A stretch of 64,000 nucleotides of DNA from a bacterium (GCA_037481695.1 JBBFLE010000005.1:124001-188000); one strand, 5' to 3'. Numbered from the stretch's first letter, positions 50,673 to 59,854 are shown. Numbers and translations are program-made. Notes: generated by a model not told the origin, from the letters alone.

Positions 50673-53600
50673 CTTAGCTCCTCACTCTTGTTGCGGAACT
50701 CGGAAGAGGATCGAAAGTCGCTGTTTTTCGAGTGTATGTGGGTTTCGACTTCCTCGCCCTGCGCGTTCCAGTCCCCTTCGTGGACAACGTACTGGATCTG
50801 CCTGTACAGCATCTCCGGGTTGAGCCTTGAGATGGGGTCCTGGATGATGCGAAGTCGGGGGGCAGGTATCTTGGGAGAGGCAGACATCTTGTCTGTCTCT
50901 GCAGGCTGGAAGCCTTCCTCCCAACCTTTGCAAAAAGTCACCACGTAGAGCCATGCCCGCTCCCCGAGCTGGCGAAGCTTGTCCACCTCCGGGCCGGTCA
51001 GGATGATGGCGCCGGAGCTGGCGCGGCCCTTGACCTCGATGAAACGCTTCTCGCCGTTCGGCCCCTCGGAGCGGATGTCGTAGTGTTCGCCATCCATGCT
51101 CACGTCAACGGGATTCCAGCCGCGGGCACGCTCGTAGCGCATCGCCACCTCCATGGCTATAGCCTCCACCTCATCGTCGCGGCGCATCGGGAGACCCTTG
51201 GCTGGCACGTGCTCTTCGGTTTCCACGTTCGCCACGCCTTTCTGGTGAAGCAAAGACTCAGGCAGGGGAGCAGGAACGACCGCCGCCTGGGTCAGTATCT
51301 CCGGGAGGTTGGCGGTAAGCTTCATCATGAGCTCCAGCTCATGCAACCGCTCCGCCTTCCGGGCCTTCAGGTCTTCGATCCGCCGGTGGAGATGCTCGAT
51401 CTCCTCTGTGTTCTCCTCGCCGAAGAGTTGTGCTTCCTGGAGGTCATTCAGTTTGTCCTGCAGTTCGAGGATGAGGTCCGTGAAGGCCGTGTTCAGGTAC
51501 TCACGGCGAAGGTTGCACTCTTCAGCACGAGCGGCCTTCACCTGGTCGAGCTGCCGTTCGGTGATCTGCTCGTAGACCCATGCCTGAATCTCGTCGGCGG
51601 AGCAGGAGGGCTGGCTTCCAGCCTGCTCACAGGCAGGATGCCTGTCCCCCGTCTCTGGGGCAATGCAGTTGAGCAGGTATGACGGCGAGGTGGCGCGAAG
51701 GCCCATGTGGTCTTGAACGACCACGGCGAGGCGCTCGTGGGCTATTCTCCTCTTAGCCTGTGCAGGCTGGAAACCCACTCCCCGACCATCCTCGATGGTT
51801 GAGCGAACGAGCCAAACCCACTGAGGCCTGGCAATGTTCGGGTCCATGAGGAGGGCTCCCTTGGCGAAGGCGTGTCGTGCCTCCCGAATCACCCACGCGA
51901 TGAGGGTGTCGAACAGCGGGTGCCCAGGGCCCATGAGCTTGGTGCGCTCAGGGACACGCACCTTGCTCGCCACGCTGACGAGCTGTTTGTCGAAGACAAA
52001 GGGCGTGTCGTAGTTCTCAGAAAGAGGCTGCCGCCGCTCCCTCGCGAGTTCGACAAGGGAGTTCGGCGTCGATCCAATGTGCCATACCGGGAAGTGATCG
52101 TCCTTGCGGAGCGTTCCGCCGCAGGCCGTCCAGGCGCGCTCGAAGAACCGCTGGATGAAAAGCGGCTGAAGCCGGTGCTCGTCCGATGCATCCCGCAGTT
52201 CACGTGCGGACCTCAAATCGAGCCTTGAGGCCAGGGAGGTCTTCTTCTGGAGGGCGATGAGCCGTGCAGCCCTCTCATTCGATGCTGTTGCCAGGGCCAC
52301 GTCGGTCTCCCGGGCGCTGGTGGACTCATCGTCGCTGTCGATAGCGCTTTCGATCAACCGCACCAGCGGGACATCCTCCAGCCATTCATCGATAACATCG
52401 TATACGCGGTCTGACCCCATTTGTTCGCGCATAACATCCAATTTTGAGAGGACCTTCAAGAGGACCAATCCTTCCCTCGTGTTCTGGGCAACGAGGTTGT
52501 ACACCCACACGTCCCCTGTTTGACCGTACCGGTGGATACGCCCCATCCGCTGCTCCAGCCGGTTCGGGTTCCAAGGGATGTCCCAGTTGATGAGGTAGCG
52601 GCAGAACTGGAGGTTAATGCCTTCACCTGCCGCGTCAGTTGCGACCATGATCTTGGCGCGCATCCTGAACTGTCGCTGGGCCTGCTTGCGCGAGTCCACG
52701 TCCATGCCTCCATGGATCGTGGCGACCGTGTACCCCTTCTCCTCGAGCCGGTTGGCAAGACTCTCGAGCGTGTCGCGATGCTCGGTGAAGATAAGGAGCT
52801 TCTCATCCTCCGCGCGGATCACGTCGGAGGAATCGAGGACAGCGAGGAGTTCCACGAACTTGGCTTCCTTGTGGTGTTTGAGGCTATTGGCCAGACGGAA
52901 GAGCCGTTCCACCTCGTCGCGTTCTTCCTCGACTCTGTCCGGGTCATCCGTCAGCACCTGACGGAAGATCCGCTGGTCGATCCGTTCCCGTTCCTCCTCG
53001 GTCAGGTCCTCGTATTCCGTTATGTCGCCCGGATCGCCGGGGTCGGGAGTTACACGGAACAGGCGCTTCTTGTCCGCCTCGGACCGGCTTGGATCTCGCA
53101 GTATGGAGAGGACCTCGTTGAGAGCGCGCAGCCTGTTCTCCAAAGTACGCGTGATAGCGTAAATACTGCTGGCCAGGCGGCGCTGCATGACCATAAGGGT
53201 CAGCTCTACGTTCCTGTTCTTTTTCGCCTTGGCTTCTTTGCGTTTCGAGCGGATGTAGCTCGTCACCCTATCGTAGAGGATCTTCTCCTCCGGGGTAAGA
53301 TCGTAGCCCACAGTCTTCGTGTGGCGAGCCTTGAAAAGGGGCTGGCTGTCCCAATCGACCATCTCCTCTTTCAGGCGACGGAGGAAGAACCGGTTCCGCG
53401 CCCTGCTTATGGGGCGCTCGTCTTCGAAGTTGTCTTCACCGGAGGTGGTGCCTGCCTGCGCCGAAACTTCGGCAGGCAAGTAGGGCGCTGCCTGCTCGCG
53501 AACGCGGTCGGCGACATGCTCATCCTTCTGGAAGAGGTCCTCGTCCAGAAGCAGGAGTAAGCGGCGGAAAGTGTCCTTTCGCCCTCGGTGCGGAGTCGCC

Positions 53601-54403
53601 GTCAAAAAAAGCAGGTGGTCGGTCTTACGGGCGAGGGCCTTCACCGCTTTGTACCGCTCACTCTCCTCGAGCTTGGTGCCGTACTCATAGGCCGAGAGCT
53701 TGTGGGCCTCGTCCACCACCACGAGGTCCCACTGGGTCTCGGAAGCAGCCTTGAGACAGCCTTCATTTCGGGCGAGGAAGTCAATGGATGTGACGAAGAT
53801 GCCCTCCTCGTTGCGGGAGAACTGGCCTGGTTCGGCCTCGAATGAGGCGCGATTCACGAGACGGGTGTGGAGGCCAAACTTCTCCTGGAGTTCCTCCTCC
53901 GCCCATTGTTTGGTCAGCCCGCCTGGCGTGATGATGAGGACCTTCTGGAGCACTCCTCGAAAGAGCAACTCCTTGATCAGAAGCCCGGTCATGATCGTCT
54001 TGCCCGCTCCAGTGTCGTCTGCGAGCAGAAACCGGATTCTCGGCAAGGGAAGGAGGTAACGATAGACCGCCTCGACCTGGTGGGGGAGCGGGTCAACGAT
54101 GCTGGAGTTGACCGCGAAGAGGGGGTCGAACCGGTACGCGATGCGAATACGCTCGGCCTCGGCACCCAGAAGGAATAGCTCGGCATCCCCATCGAAGGTA
54201 TGCTGCTGGCCACGAACCTTGATCAAGGACGCGAGATCTTTGGCACTCAGAGGTCGCCTCACCATCCGGCGGGACTCCAGCCCGACGCCCTCGATCAGCG
54301 TCTTTGCGCCGAACGGGGTGATGCGATGGATCTCGACGAGCTCGGAGGGCTCCAAGCCCGAGACCACGTCACCTGGAGCTAGGTTGCTGTCGCTCTCCTT
54401 CAC
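50669..54403 (-). CDS. SNF2-family helicase with C-terminal DUF3883-like nuclease domain
   Basis: 1244 residues from a GTG at 54403 (preceded by AAGGAATGGAG). SNF2/SWI2 ATPase: Walker A DDTGAGKTIMTGLLIKEL, DEAHKL, LTATPHRGRKD, and motif VI RLEQRMGRIHRYGQ. The middle-to-end coiled part leads to a DUF3883-like PD-(D/E)xK region (YDIRSEG...RFIEVKGRAS). Such proteins occur with DUF1156/DUF499 and DISARM-like systems as the DNA-translocating arm. Three palindromic insertions (50853-50926, 51601-51651, 51756-51790) are in frame in its C-terminal third. Its last 111 bases are repeated at 48680-48790. Confidence 0.9.
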   Translation of the reverse strand: MKESDSNLAPGDVVSGLEPSELVEIHRITPFGAKTLIEGVGLESRRMVRRPLSAKDLASLIKVRGQQHTFDGDAELFLLGAEAERIRIAYRFDPLFAVNSSIVDPLPHQVEAVYRYLLPLPRIRFLLADDTGAGKTIMTGLLIKELLFRGVLQKVLIITPGGLTKQWAEEELQEKFGLHTRLVNRASFEAEPGQFSRNEEGIFVTSIDFLARNEGCLKAASETQWDLVVVDEAHKLSAYEYGTKLEESERYKAVKALARKTDHLLFLTATPHRGRKDTFRRLLLLLDEDLFQKDEHVADRVREQAAPYLPAEVSAQAGTTSGEDNFEDERPISRARNRFFLRRLKEEMVDWDSQPLFKARHTKTVGYDLTPEEKILYDRVTSYIRSKRKEAKAKKNRNVELTLMVMQRRLASSIYAITRTLENRLRALNEVLSILRDPSRSEADKKRLFRVTPDPGDPGDITEYEDLTEEERERIDQRIFRQVLTDDPDRVEEERDEVERLFRLANSLKHHKEAKFVELLAVLDSSDVIRAEDEKLLIFTEHRDTLESLANRLEEKGYTVATIHGGMDVDSRKQAQRQFRMRAKIMVATDAAGEGINLQFCRYLINWDIPWNPNRLEQRMGRIHRYGQTGDVWVYNLVAQNTREGLVLLKVLSKLDVMREQMGSDRVYDVIDEWLEDVPLVRLIESAIDSDDESTSARETDVALATASNERAARLIALQKKTSLASRLDLRSARELRDASDEHRLQPLFIQRFFERAWTACGGTLRKDDHFPVWHIGSTPNSLVELARERRQPLSENYDTPFVFDKQLVSVASKVRVPERTKLMGPGHPLFDTLIAWVIREARHAFAKGALLMDPNIARPQWVWLVRSTIEDGRGVGFQPAQAKRRIAHERLAVVVQDHMGLRATSPSYLLNCIAPETGDRHPACEQAGSQPSCSADEIQAWVYEQITERQLDQVKAARAEECNLRREYLNTAFTDLILELQDKLNDLQEAQLFGEENTEEIEHLHRRIEDLKARKAERLHELELMMKLTANLPEILTQAAVVPAPLPESLLHQKGVANVETEEHVPAKGLPMRRDDEVEAIAMEVAMRYERARGWNPVDVSMDGEHYDIRSEGPNGEKRFIEVKGRASSGAIILTGPEVDKLRQLGERAWLYVVTFCKGWEEGFQPAETDKMSASPKIPAPRLRIIQDPISRLNPEMLYRQIQYVVHEGDWNAQGEEVETHIHSKNSDFRSSSEFRNKSEELR
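50853..50926. repeat. In-frame REP-like insertion in helicase gene
   Basis: Starts CGGGGGGCAGG and ends AGCCTTCCTCCCAACC, with the hairpin GCAGACATCTTGTCTGTC inside. It encodes WEEGFQPAETDKMSASPKIP near the C-terminus. Absent from the duplicated copy of the flanking segment at 48680-48790. Confidence 0.75.
51601..51651. repeat. In-frame REP-like insertion in helicase gene
   Basis: Two adjacent hairpins, GGCTGGCTTCCAGCC and ACAGGCAGGATGCCTGT, encoding GDRHPACEQAGSQPSCS. Same family as the inserts in the methylase and DUF499 genes. Confidence 0.7.
51756..51790. repeat. In-frame REP-like insertion in helicase gene, partial
   Basis: GCCTGTGCAGGCTGGAAACCC followed by ACTCCCCGACC; the right stem is degenerate. 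It encodes GRGVGFQPAQAKR. It looks like an older member of the same family. Confidence 0.55.
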
Positions 54404-54584
54404 GTTGACTCCATTCCTTGCCCATTCCTTTGAGGGCCTTCTCTGCGGCCTGTTGGGCATGGAAACATAGATCCTCGTAAACGGCTCCGGGCGGAAGCGG
54501 TGCCTTGGCCAAGGCCAGGTCCGCACGCGCCAGCATGAGCCACTCGGCCGGGGAACCGGGGATTCGTTTATTCGTCAGCGACAT
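54369..54584 (-). pseudogene. Truncated HEPN-domain protein
   Basis: 71 residues. The first 50 (SPAEWLMLARADLALAKA, then CFHAQQAAEKALKG) are the start of a HEPN protein of the MNT-associated type. The expected second half with the RxxxxH site is replaced by MGKEWSQREGERQQPSSR, which is simply the helicase ribosome site and start read in another frame. It lacks the RNase motif, so it is probably inactive. Confidence 0.75.
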
Positions 54585-54858
54585 AGAGGTCCCTTCCTTC
54601 TCGTAGGGCCGGATAAAGAACCAGTGAGGGGTCATCGCCGTACTGTCGAACGTCGCTTTCGGTCACCACGATGATGTCCTTGCCGACTCCCATGGCAGGC
54701 AAGTGGCGGTAAATCGCCTGGGCCGTGCGGCGACGGTGGATGCCATCTGGCATGACCACAAGGAGATCCAGGTCGCTCTCTGGCCTCATCTGGTCGCGTG
54801 CTGCTGAGCCGAACAAGACAATCCTCCCTGGCCTAACGGCCTCCACGATGTGGCGCAC
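54568..54858 (-). CDS. MNT nucleotidyltransferase
   Basis: 96 residues from a GTG at 54858. The motif FGSAARDQMRPESDLDLLVV (GSxxR...DxD) is about residues 16-35. It overlaps the HEPN remnant by 17 bases. It is the first gene of the long minus-strand operon. With its HEPN partner broken, it may be an orphan or could act on the second HepT at 34864-35217. Confidence 0.87.
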   Translation of the reverse strand: MRHIVEAVRPGRIVLFGSAARDQMRPESDLDLLVVMPDGIHRRRTAQAIYRHLPAMGVGKDIIVVTESDVRQYGDDPSLVLYPALREGRDLYVADE

Positions 54859-55069
54859 CAGTACCTCAATCGTGGCTTCCGAGACGCAACTTCTGGTTTC
54901 CGTTTGATTTCCTCCATGCGGCGGCTATACAGCTTTCCTGCGCCCCACACACCTTGTCATGGGTCCTCTTCCAGCCAATAGTATGCCACCCTGGCAACTT
55001 CGCCCCAAGAAAGGCCATGGGGGAAGCGGTTTGCAAAGCACATGTCGCTTGTTGGCACCTCAGTTCTGT

Positions 55070-56485
55070 TCATGTCTGTCCATTTTCTCTGGCCTCAGGG
55101 GCGCTAAGCGCTCGCGGTGATGTCTCTACAGGCGACAGGGTGGGTATCTCGCCTCCGGTAGCAGCCCCCAAATCCCTGAACCTTCTGGCTGCGGGCAGGA
55201 CCCTGGCTTCCATGGAACCCACAGCGCTGTTATAGGCCCCGATGGCCTTTTCCAGGCCCTTGCCTATGTCTCCGATGCGCTCGGCCATGGTCCTCATGCG
55301 CTCGTAGAGCTGCTTTCCCAGCTCACTTATTTCCTGGGCGTTTTTGGCTATCTGTTCCTGCCGCCATCCGTAGGCCACGGCGCGAAGAAGCGCTATGAGG
55401 GTCGTGGGAGTGGCTAGGACCACGCGCTGCTTGAGCCCGTCCTCGATGAGGTCGTGGTCTGCATCCACTGCAGCTCCAAAGAAAGACTCTCCTGGTATGA
55501 ACATCACCACAAACTCGGGTGCCTTGGAGAACTGGCTCCAGTAGGCCTTGGATGCCAGGGTGTTCATGTGAGCCCTTACCTGGGCTGCATGTCTTGTCAT
55601 GGCCGAGCTTCTCGCATCTTCTGTCTCGGCGGCAACTGCATCAAGGTATGCCTCCAGGGAGACCTTGGCATCCACTACTATTTCCCTGTCTGCGGGGAGT
55701 CGCACGATGAGGTCAGGCCGCCTTCGGCCTTCCTCTGCTTCTGCTGTGACCTGCTCGGCAAAGTCACAGTGCTCTGACATTCCGGCCAGCTCCACCACGC
55801 GGCGCAATGTCATCTCGCCCCAGCGGCCTCGCACCTGCGGTTTGCGAAGGGCTGTGACCAGATTGGCGGTCTCTCTTTGCAACTGTTGCTGGCTCGTGGA
55901 GAGGAGTTTCAGGTGCTCGGTGAGGCCTGAATATGCCTCCTGACGGTGCTTTTCAATGGTGCGCACATGTTCTTCGAACCTTGTGAGGGACTCGGCGAGG
56001 GGTTTTACCATGCCCTGGATGGCCTCCTGGCGCTTGCCCAGGTCACCCTTGGCATCCATCAATACCTTCTCGAGTGTCTCCTTGGCCAGGTTCAAAAATG
56101 CGGTGGTGCTGGCATTGAGGGTGTCGCCGGCCAGGGCCTTGAAGGTGTCGGTGAGTTTTTCTTTGGCCTGCTCCAGTAGATTCTTTTCTTCCTGAAGCCG
56201 CTGTACGGTCTCCGCCAGTTGGGTCTCTGCCTTCACCCTGGCACTGTTTTCGCTGGCCAGTTGGTCCCTGAGTCTATCGAGCTCCTCCAGGGCCTTCTGG
56301 TTCTGGGAGCGAAGTTCCCCAATGGTCCCATCCAGTGCTGCGGCACGACCCTCGGCAGCACTTGCCCTTCGCTCTGCTTCCTCTATCCTCGAAGCAAGGG
56401 ATCGGCTGACGCGAACCGTTGCAAGAAGCCAGGCCAAAAGGCCACCTATGAGCATGCCTCCCAAGACACAAAGCACGTATTCCAT
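55070..56485 (-). CDS. rmuC: DNA recombination protein RmuC
   Basis: 471 residues. An N-terminal membrane anchor ([20 protein letters not shown]) is followed by a long coiled coil (about residues 30-200) and the RmuC nuclease-like core ([48 protein letters not shown]). RmuC limits inversions at short repeats, and a PD-(D/E)xK-type fold is predicted for the family. A GTG one codon earlier is also close to the AGGAGG. It marks the return to ordinary chromosome to the right of the defence island. Confidence 0.93.
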   Translation of the reverse strand: MEYVLCVLGGMLIGGLLAWLLATVRVSRSLASRIEEAERRASAAEGRAAALDGTIGELRSQNQKALEELDRLRDQLASENSARVKAETQLAETVQRLQEEKNLLEQAKEKLTDTFKALAGDTLNASTTAFLNLAKETLEKVLMDAKGDLGKRQEAIQGMVKPLAESLTRFEEHVRTIEKHRQEAYSGLTEHLKLLSTSQQQLQRETANLVTALRKPQVRGRWGEMTLRRVVELAGMSEHCDFAEQVTAEAEEGRRRPDLIVRLPADREIVVDAKVSLEAYLDAVAAETEDARSSAMTRHAAQVRAHMNTLASKAYWSQFSKAPEFVVMFIPGESFFGAAVDADHDLIEDGLKQRVVLATPTTLIALLRAVAYGWRQEQIAKNAQEISELGKQLYERMRTMAERIGDIGKGLEKAIGAYNSAVGSMEARVLPAARRFRDLGAATGGEIPTLSPVETSPRALSAPEARENGQT

Positions 56486-56863
56486 CACTATGTAGCCTCC
56501 TTGGGCCATGTTTCATGGACCCCTGAATCTGCTTGTACTTGCATGGGCCGGATGACATAATCCAGCTCCAGGCAAAGGTGTGCCTCCCGGTTGATCCCCT
56601 GCCTGGAAAACTGGGGCATTCTGGATAGGTTCCCGCACCTTGGGCTCTGTTGAGCTTGCCTTGGCTCGGCCCTGAGGCCAGGCGGGCACTTGGAGGCCAG
56701 GAAAAGCCTGGCCGTGTGGCAGCTGTCTTGGGCCAGGCTGGGCCGGGCCACCTGAGGTGTCAACGAGATTAGATGTGGGTACATCTGGAGGCGTATCTCG
56801 TGATGCCAGAGCCGCAGCTCTTTCCCATTGGGCCCTTTGACCAAGAGAGTTCCTTCCACACGA
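56486..56863. other. Intergenic region, possible small unassigned frame
   Basis: 378 bases between the WYL regulator and rmuC. A minus-strand frame from a GTG near 56860 (VEGTLLVKGPNGKELRLWHH) runs to rmuC without a stop, but it has no recognised domain and its later part is low in complexity. It is left unannotated. Confidence 0.4.
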
Positions 56864-57916
56864 TCATTCCTTGAAGCCCCTTCTGCCATAGCCGGCAGCC
56901 TCAACCCGTGCGTCTGCAATATCTGCCACAGAAGTGATGTTCGAGCCATAGAGGGATGCAGTCCTGCAGGCGTCCTCCAGGAGCATCTGACGAAGGGCCT
57001 GAGGCTCCAGGGCCTCGGCCTCGGGCCCCAGGCTGAGCACCCACCTCTTGATCTCTTCCAGGCCTGCCACCCGGAAGCTGAGGATGAGACTCCCGTCCGG
57101 CTGCTTTTCTGCACGCTGGCTCTCGTGCCATATCCTCTCCCCCACCCACCTTGACCACTCAGGGGAAATGCGCACCTTCACCCTGTAGAGATCATCATGC
57201 ATGACCCCGAAGCTGTGTTTCATGAACTCGTGCAGGTCGAAATCCTGGGGAGGCTCGAAACGCTCATCGGTCAGCCTGAGCATCTTGATCCGGTCCAGGA
57301 CGAACATGCGCACCTGGCCCCTTAAGTGGCAGTGGCCTATGAGATACATGGTGCCCTCGAAGAACCAGAGCTTGTAGGGATCCACCCTGCGATGGACAGG
57401 TTCCCTCCTCCTGAGGGAGTGGTAGGACATCTCCAGGCGCCGATGCTCCAGGGCCGCCCGGCTCACCTGGTTTAGGATCTCCCTTTTTTGGCCGTATTCC
57501 CTGTAGGGCCTGATCCCCACAGAAAACACAGATTGGACCATGTCCAGGTAGCCCAGGGCACTGGGGGGAATGGTGGATTGCACCTTCTTGAAGAGGGACT
57601 CCAGGTCGTCGTAAAAGGATGTGCCCTGGAAGACCTTGACCAGGTCCCTGTAAAGGTGAAGGGACATGAGCTCCGTGAGGGTGAATGGGGGAGGGACCTT
57701 GAATTTGTAAGTGTCCACAAAGGCCCAGCGTTGGGCCCGGTCCACCCGCTCGCTGTAAAGGGGAAAGCCTGCCTCCTGCAAGGCCACAAGGTCCCTATAA
57801 ATGGTTCGAAGCCCTATATTCTCCCTCTTGGCCAGCTCGGCCACGGTGAGCCCGGTGCCACTGGCCTCTATGGATCTTATGATCCTCCACTGACGTGCAA
57901 GCTGGTCTCCCCGCAT
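56864..57916 (-). CDS. WYL-domain transcriptional regulator
   Basis: 350 residues. A DeoR-like winged HTH at the N-terminus (LTVAELAKRENIGLRTIYRDL about residues 20-40) is followed by a WYL ligand-binding domain (VDPYKLWFFEGTMYLIGHCH) and the WCX C-terminal part. WYL regulators often bind nucleic acid or nucleotides and control DNA-damage or phage-defence genes. Its closeness to rmuC and the defence island fits, but control of the island is only inferred. The start at 57916 is preferred; the longer frame to 58000 has no ribosome site. Confidence 0.9.
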   Translation of the reverse strand: MRGDQLARQWRIIRSIEASGTGLTVAELAKRENIGLRTIYRDLVALQEAGFPLYSERVDRAQRWAFVDTYKFKVPPPFTLTELMSLHLYRDLVKVFQGTSFYDDLESLFKKVQSTIPPSALGYLDMVQSVFSVGIRPYREYGQKREILNQVSRAALEHRRLEMSYHSLRRREPVHRRVDPYKLWFFEGTMYLIGHCHLRGQVRMFVLDRIKMLRLTDERFEPPQDFDLHEFMKHSFGVMHDDLYRVKVRISPEWSRWVGERIWHESQRAEKQPDGSLILSFRVAGLEEIKRWVLSLGPEAEALEPQALRQMLLEDACRTASLYGSNITSVADIADARVEAAGYGRRGFKE

Positions 57917-58006
57917 GAGCCCCCCCCGCGCGGAAAGAGGAAAGCAGGCAACCCATGGACGCCCGGATCTTAGCATCGGCGCCCGGTTTTGGTCAATCAT
58001 TTCGCC

Positions 58007-59002
58007 TCACTGACCCATCCGAGTGCGCCTTTGGCTGAAGCGGCTGTAACCAAGCCTTGGGCCAGCCTCCTCCTCTTGGGAATCGCGACAAAAGGCAAAG
58101 AGGTGAATGAGGCGGCCCTCCAGGGTCAAGGCCGCACCCGAGGCCACCTCTCCCTCAAGCCCCTGGGTCTCGCCGAGACCCACCGTGGGAAGGCTCTGGA
58201 ACTTCCCCCTGCCCAGGTCCTCCATGAAGGCCCACACCTCCTTGGGCCGCACATGGGGAAATTCCCCTTCCTGCAGCCAGTCCAGTGCATCCAGGGCGTA
58301 ACTGGCCACCAGTTTCTCGAAAAACCGCTGGAAGGTTGCCTGGTACCCGAAACACTCAATCCCCAGGAGCTGGCCGTTGATGGCAAAGACTGCGCCGAGC
58401 TGGCACTCCACCGGCCTGAAGGCCCTGAGGTAATCCCCAAGCCTGTCCCGCTGCCCCTGGAAAAGGTCTGCCATGGCTTCAGTGGGGCTGCTTACCCCCA
58501 TGCGGGCGCTCTTCAGGGCCAGGGCTTCCCAGATCATGCCCTGATCAGAGCATGCCACTGCAGTGTCCTCAAGATTCTTCGCAACTGCCCGATGGTGATC
58601 CCTCCTGAGGCTGGCATGCATCATCTTCCCTCCTGACTCGAACTGCCGGCTCCTATAAGCCCATCGGCCATGCTCCACACAGCTCACCGGGATGAGCATC
58701 TCGCACTTGCCGGCCACCATGATGCTCACATTGACGATGCGATTCTGCTTGGCTCCCACCAGCTCCTCTCCGGCTACTATGAGCACGGGCTTGGGGGAGC
58801 TGTTGGAGAGCTTGAGCTGCGGGACTTGGCCCTCTTCGCTCACCTCTGTTATGAGCACCAATCCGCTGCCCATGGCCTCTTCCAGGGTAAAATAGTCCGG
58901 CACGCCTTGCACAGAGGCCACGAGGGGAAAAATGGTGAGGTTCTTGTGACTTTGCTTACGTGCAAGTTTGAGACCTTCCAAGAAAGCCTTGACAGTCTCC
59001 AT
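58007..59002 (-). CDS. ARPP-1 / DUF6569-like protein
   Basis: 331 residues. The conserved GEELVGAKQNRIVNVSIMVA and PVSCVEHGRWAYRSRQF identify the ARG- and rhodanese/phosphatase-associated protein group. Its function is not known; members accompany stress and ubiquitin-like or secretion genes. The ATG at 59002 follows GGAGG. It lies 90 bases upstream of the WYL gene on the same strand and may be cotranscribed with it. Confidence 0.82.
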   Translation of the reverse strand: METVKAFLEGLKLARKQSHKNLTIFPLVASVQGVPDYFTLEEAMGSGLVLITEVSEEGQVPQLKLSNSSPKPVLIVAGEELVGAKQNRIVNVSIMVAGKCEMLIPVSCVEHGRWAYRSRQFESGGKMMHASLRRDHHRAVAKNLEDTAVACSDQGMIWEALALKSARMGVSSPTEAMADLFQGQRDRLGDYLRAFRPVECQLGAVFAINGQLLGIECFGYQATFQRFFEKLVASYALDALDWLQEGEFPHVRPKEVWAFMEDLGRGKFQSLPTVGLGETQGLEGEVASGAALTLEGRLIHLFAFCRDSQEEEAGPRLGYSRFSQRRTRMGQ

Positions 59003-59073
59003 TTTCCACCTCCTGTGAGTTTGCCCCACAGCATACAATCGCAGATTGTCAGATCAGGACAAAATGAGAGCTA

Positions 59074-59205
59074 GCCCCGTACCCCTTCCATGAAACCAAC
59101 TAGGAAAAAGGGCAAAGCCTGAAGGGAAAGATCAAGGAATTGCAATAAGCCAGATTCACAACATGCGATTTTTACCCAAAACAGCTCAAAGCACTTTTGG
59201 GTAAA
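59074..59205. repeat. Direct repeat D, copy 1 (includes family P copy 7)
   Basis: About 130 bases beginning AGCCCCGTACCCCTTCC and ending in the palindrome TTTACCCAAAACAG...TTTTGGGTAAA. Nearly the same sequence is at 60193-60330. The two copies flank the YefM/YoeB-like pair. Here the palindrome lies in the opposite orientation to copies 1-6. Confidence 0.85.
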
Positions 59206-59226
59206 TTTTGGAGAAGGGGGCGCCAT

Positions 59227-59262
59227 TTTTACCCAAAACAGCTCAAAGCGGTTTTGGGTAAA
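59227..59262. repeat. Palindromic repeat, family P, copy 8
   Basis: TTTTTACCCAAAACAGCTC then AAAGCGGTTTTGGGTAAAA, 22 bases after copy 7, giving the same tandem arrangement as copies 1 and 2 but inverted. Confidence 0.8.
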
Positions 59263-59587
59263 AGGGTTTGGCATCCCAGATCTGAGTGGCAATGGCGGAA
59301 TCAAGCTGCGTTTGCATAGAAATCAGTCTATGAGGCATATCATGATATTGACTGCCTAGGTTCACCCGTGGTGAGTGATGCGGGATCAGCTATCCTTGGA
59401 GAAAGGTTGGGGAGAGGAGGTGGCTATCAACAATGAATATCCCGGAGCTGGATCAGGATCTCAACTCTGGGGGGGGAAGCCGGGAAGTCCGAAGGGGCTT
59501 GGGGCCTTTTCTCGGCCGACGCCGGAAGGAAAAGCTAACCGGTGCGCGCGGCTTTTTGGCGCCTCCTCTGGAGTGAAGGGTTCTTGC

Positions 59588-59854
59588 CTATTCGTAATGC
59601 GTCCACATTCGAATGACCTTTACGGTGTGGATGTCATCCAGGATCTGGTAGACCAGCCGATGTTGGATATTGATCCTCCGCGAGCAGGCGCCAGTGAGGT
59701 CTCCTACCAATTTCTCGTATGTCGGAGGGGATCGATAGGGGTCTTCTCTGAGAACCTTGAGCAGTCTTTCCGCCTGGGGCTTAAGGCCGGCTTGGGCGAG
59801 CTTCCTTGCATCTTTCTGGGCCTGCTTGGTAAACACCAGTCGCCAGCTCACCAC
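59588..59854 (-). CDS. yoeB: YoeB/Txe-family mRNA interferase toxin
   Basis: 88 residues. Start WRLVFTKQAQKDARKLAQAG and end RRINIQHRLVYQILDDIHTV then IRMWTHYE match the YoeB/Txe layout, including RRI, HRLVY and the C-terminal H-Y. YoeB cleaves mRNA on the ribosome. The start overlaps the antitoxin stop by 7 bases. Confidence 0.93.
   Translation of the reverse strand: MVSWRLVFTKQAQKDARKLAQAGLKPQAERLLKVLREDPYRSPPTYEKLVGDLTGACSRRINIQHRLVYQILDDIHTVKVIRMWTHYE

Larger units (their letters stand above)
59003..59587. other. Intergenic region with repeats
   Basis: 585 bases. It holds direct repeat D copy 1 (59074-59205, ending in family P copy 7) and family P copy 8 (59227-59262). The rest shows no gene. 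Confidence 0.5.

Noticed and set aside
54369-54526. Extending the helicase to an upstream start at 54526
   Set aside because: The extra 41 residues overlap the HEPN remnant, read as its shadow, and a GTG with a good ribosome site lies at 54403.
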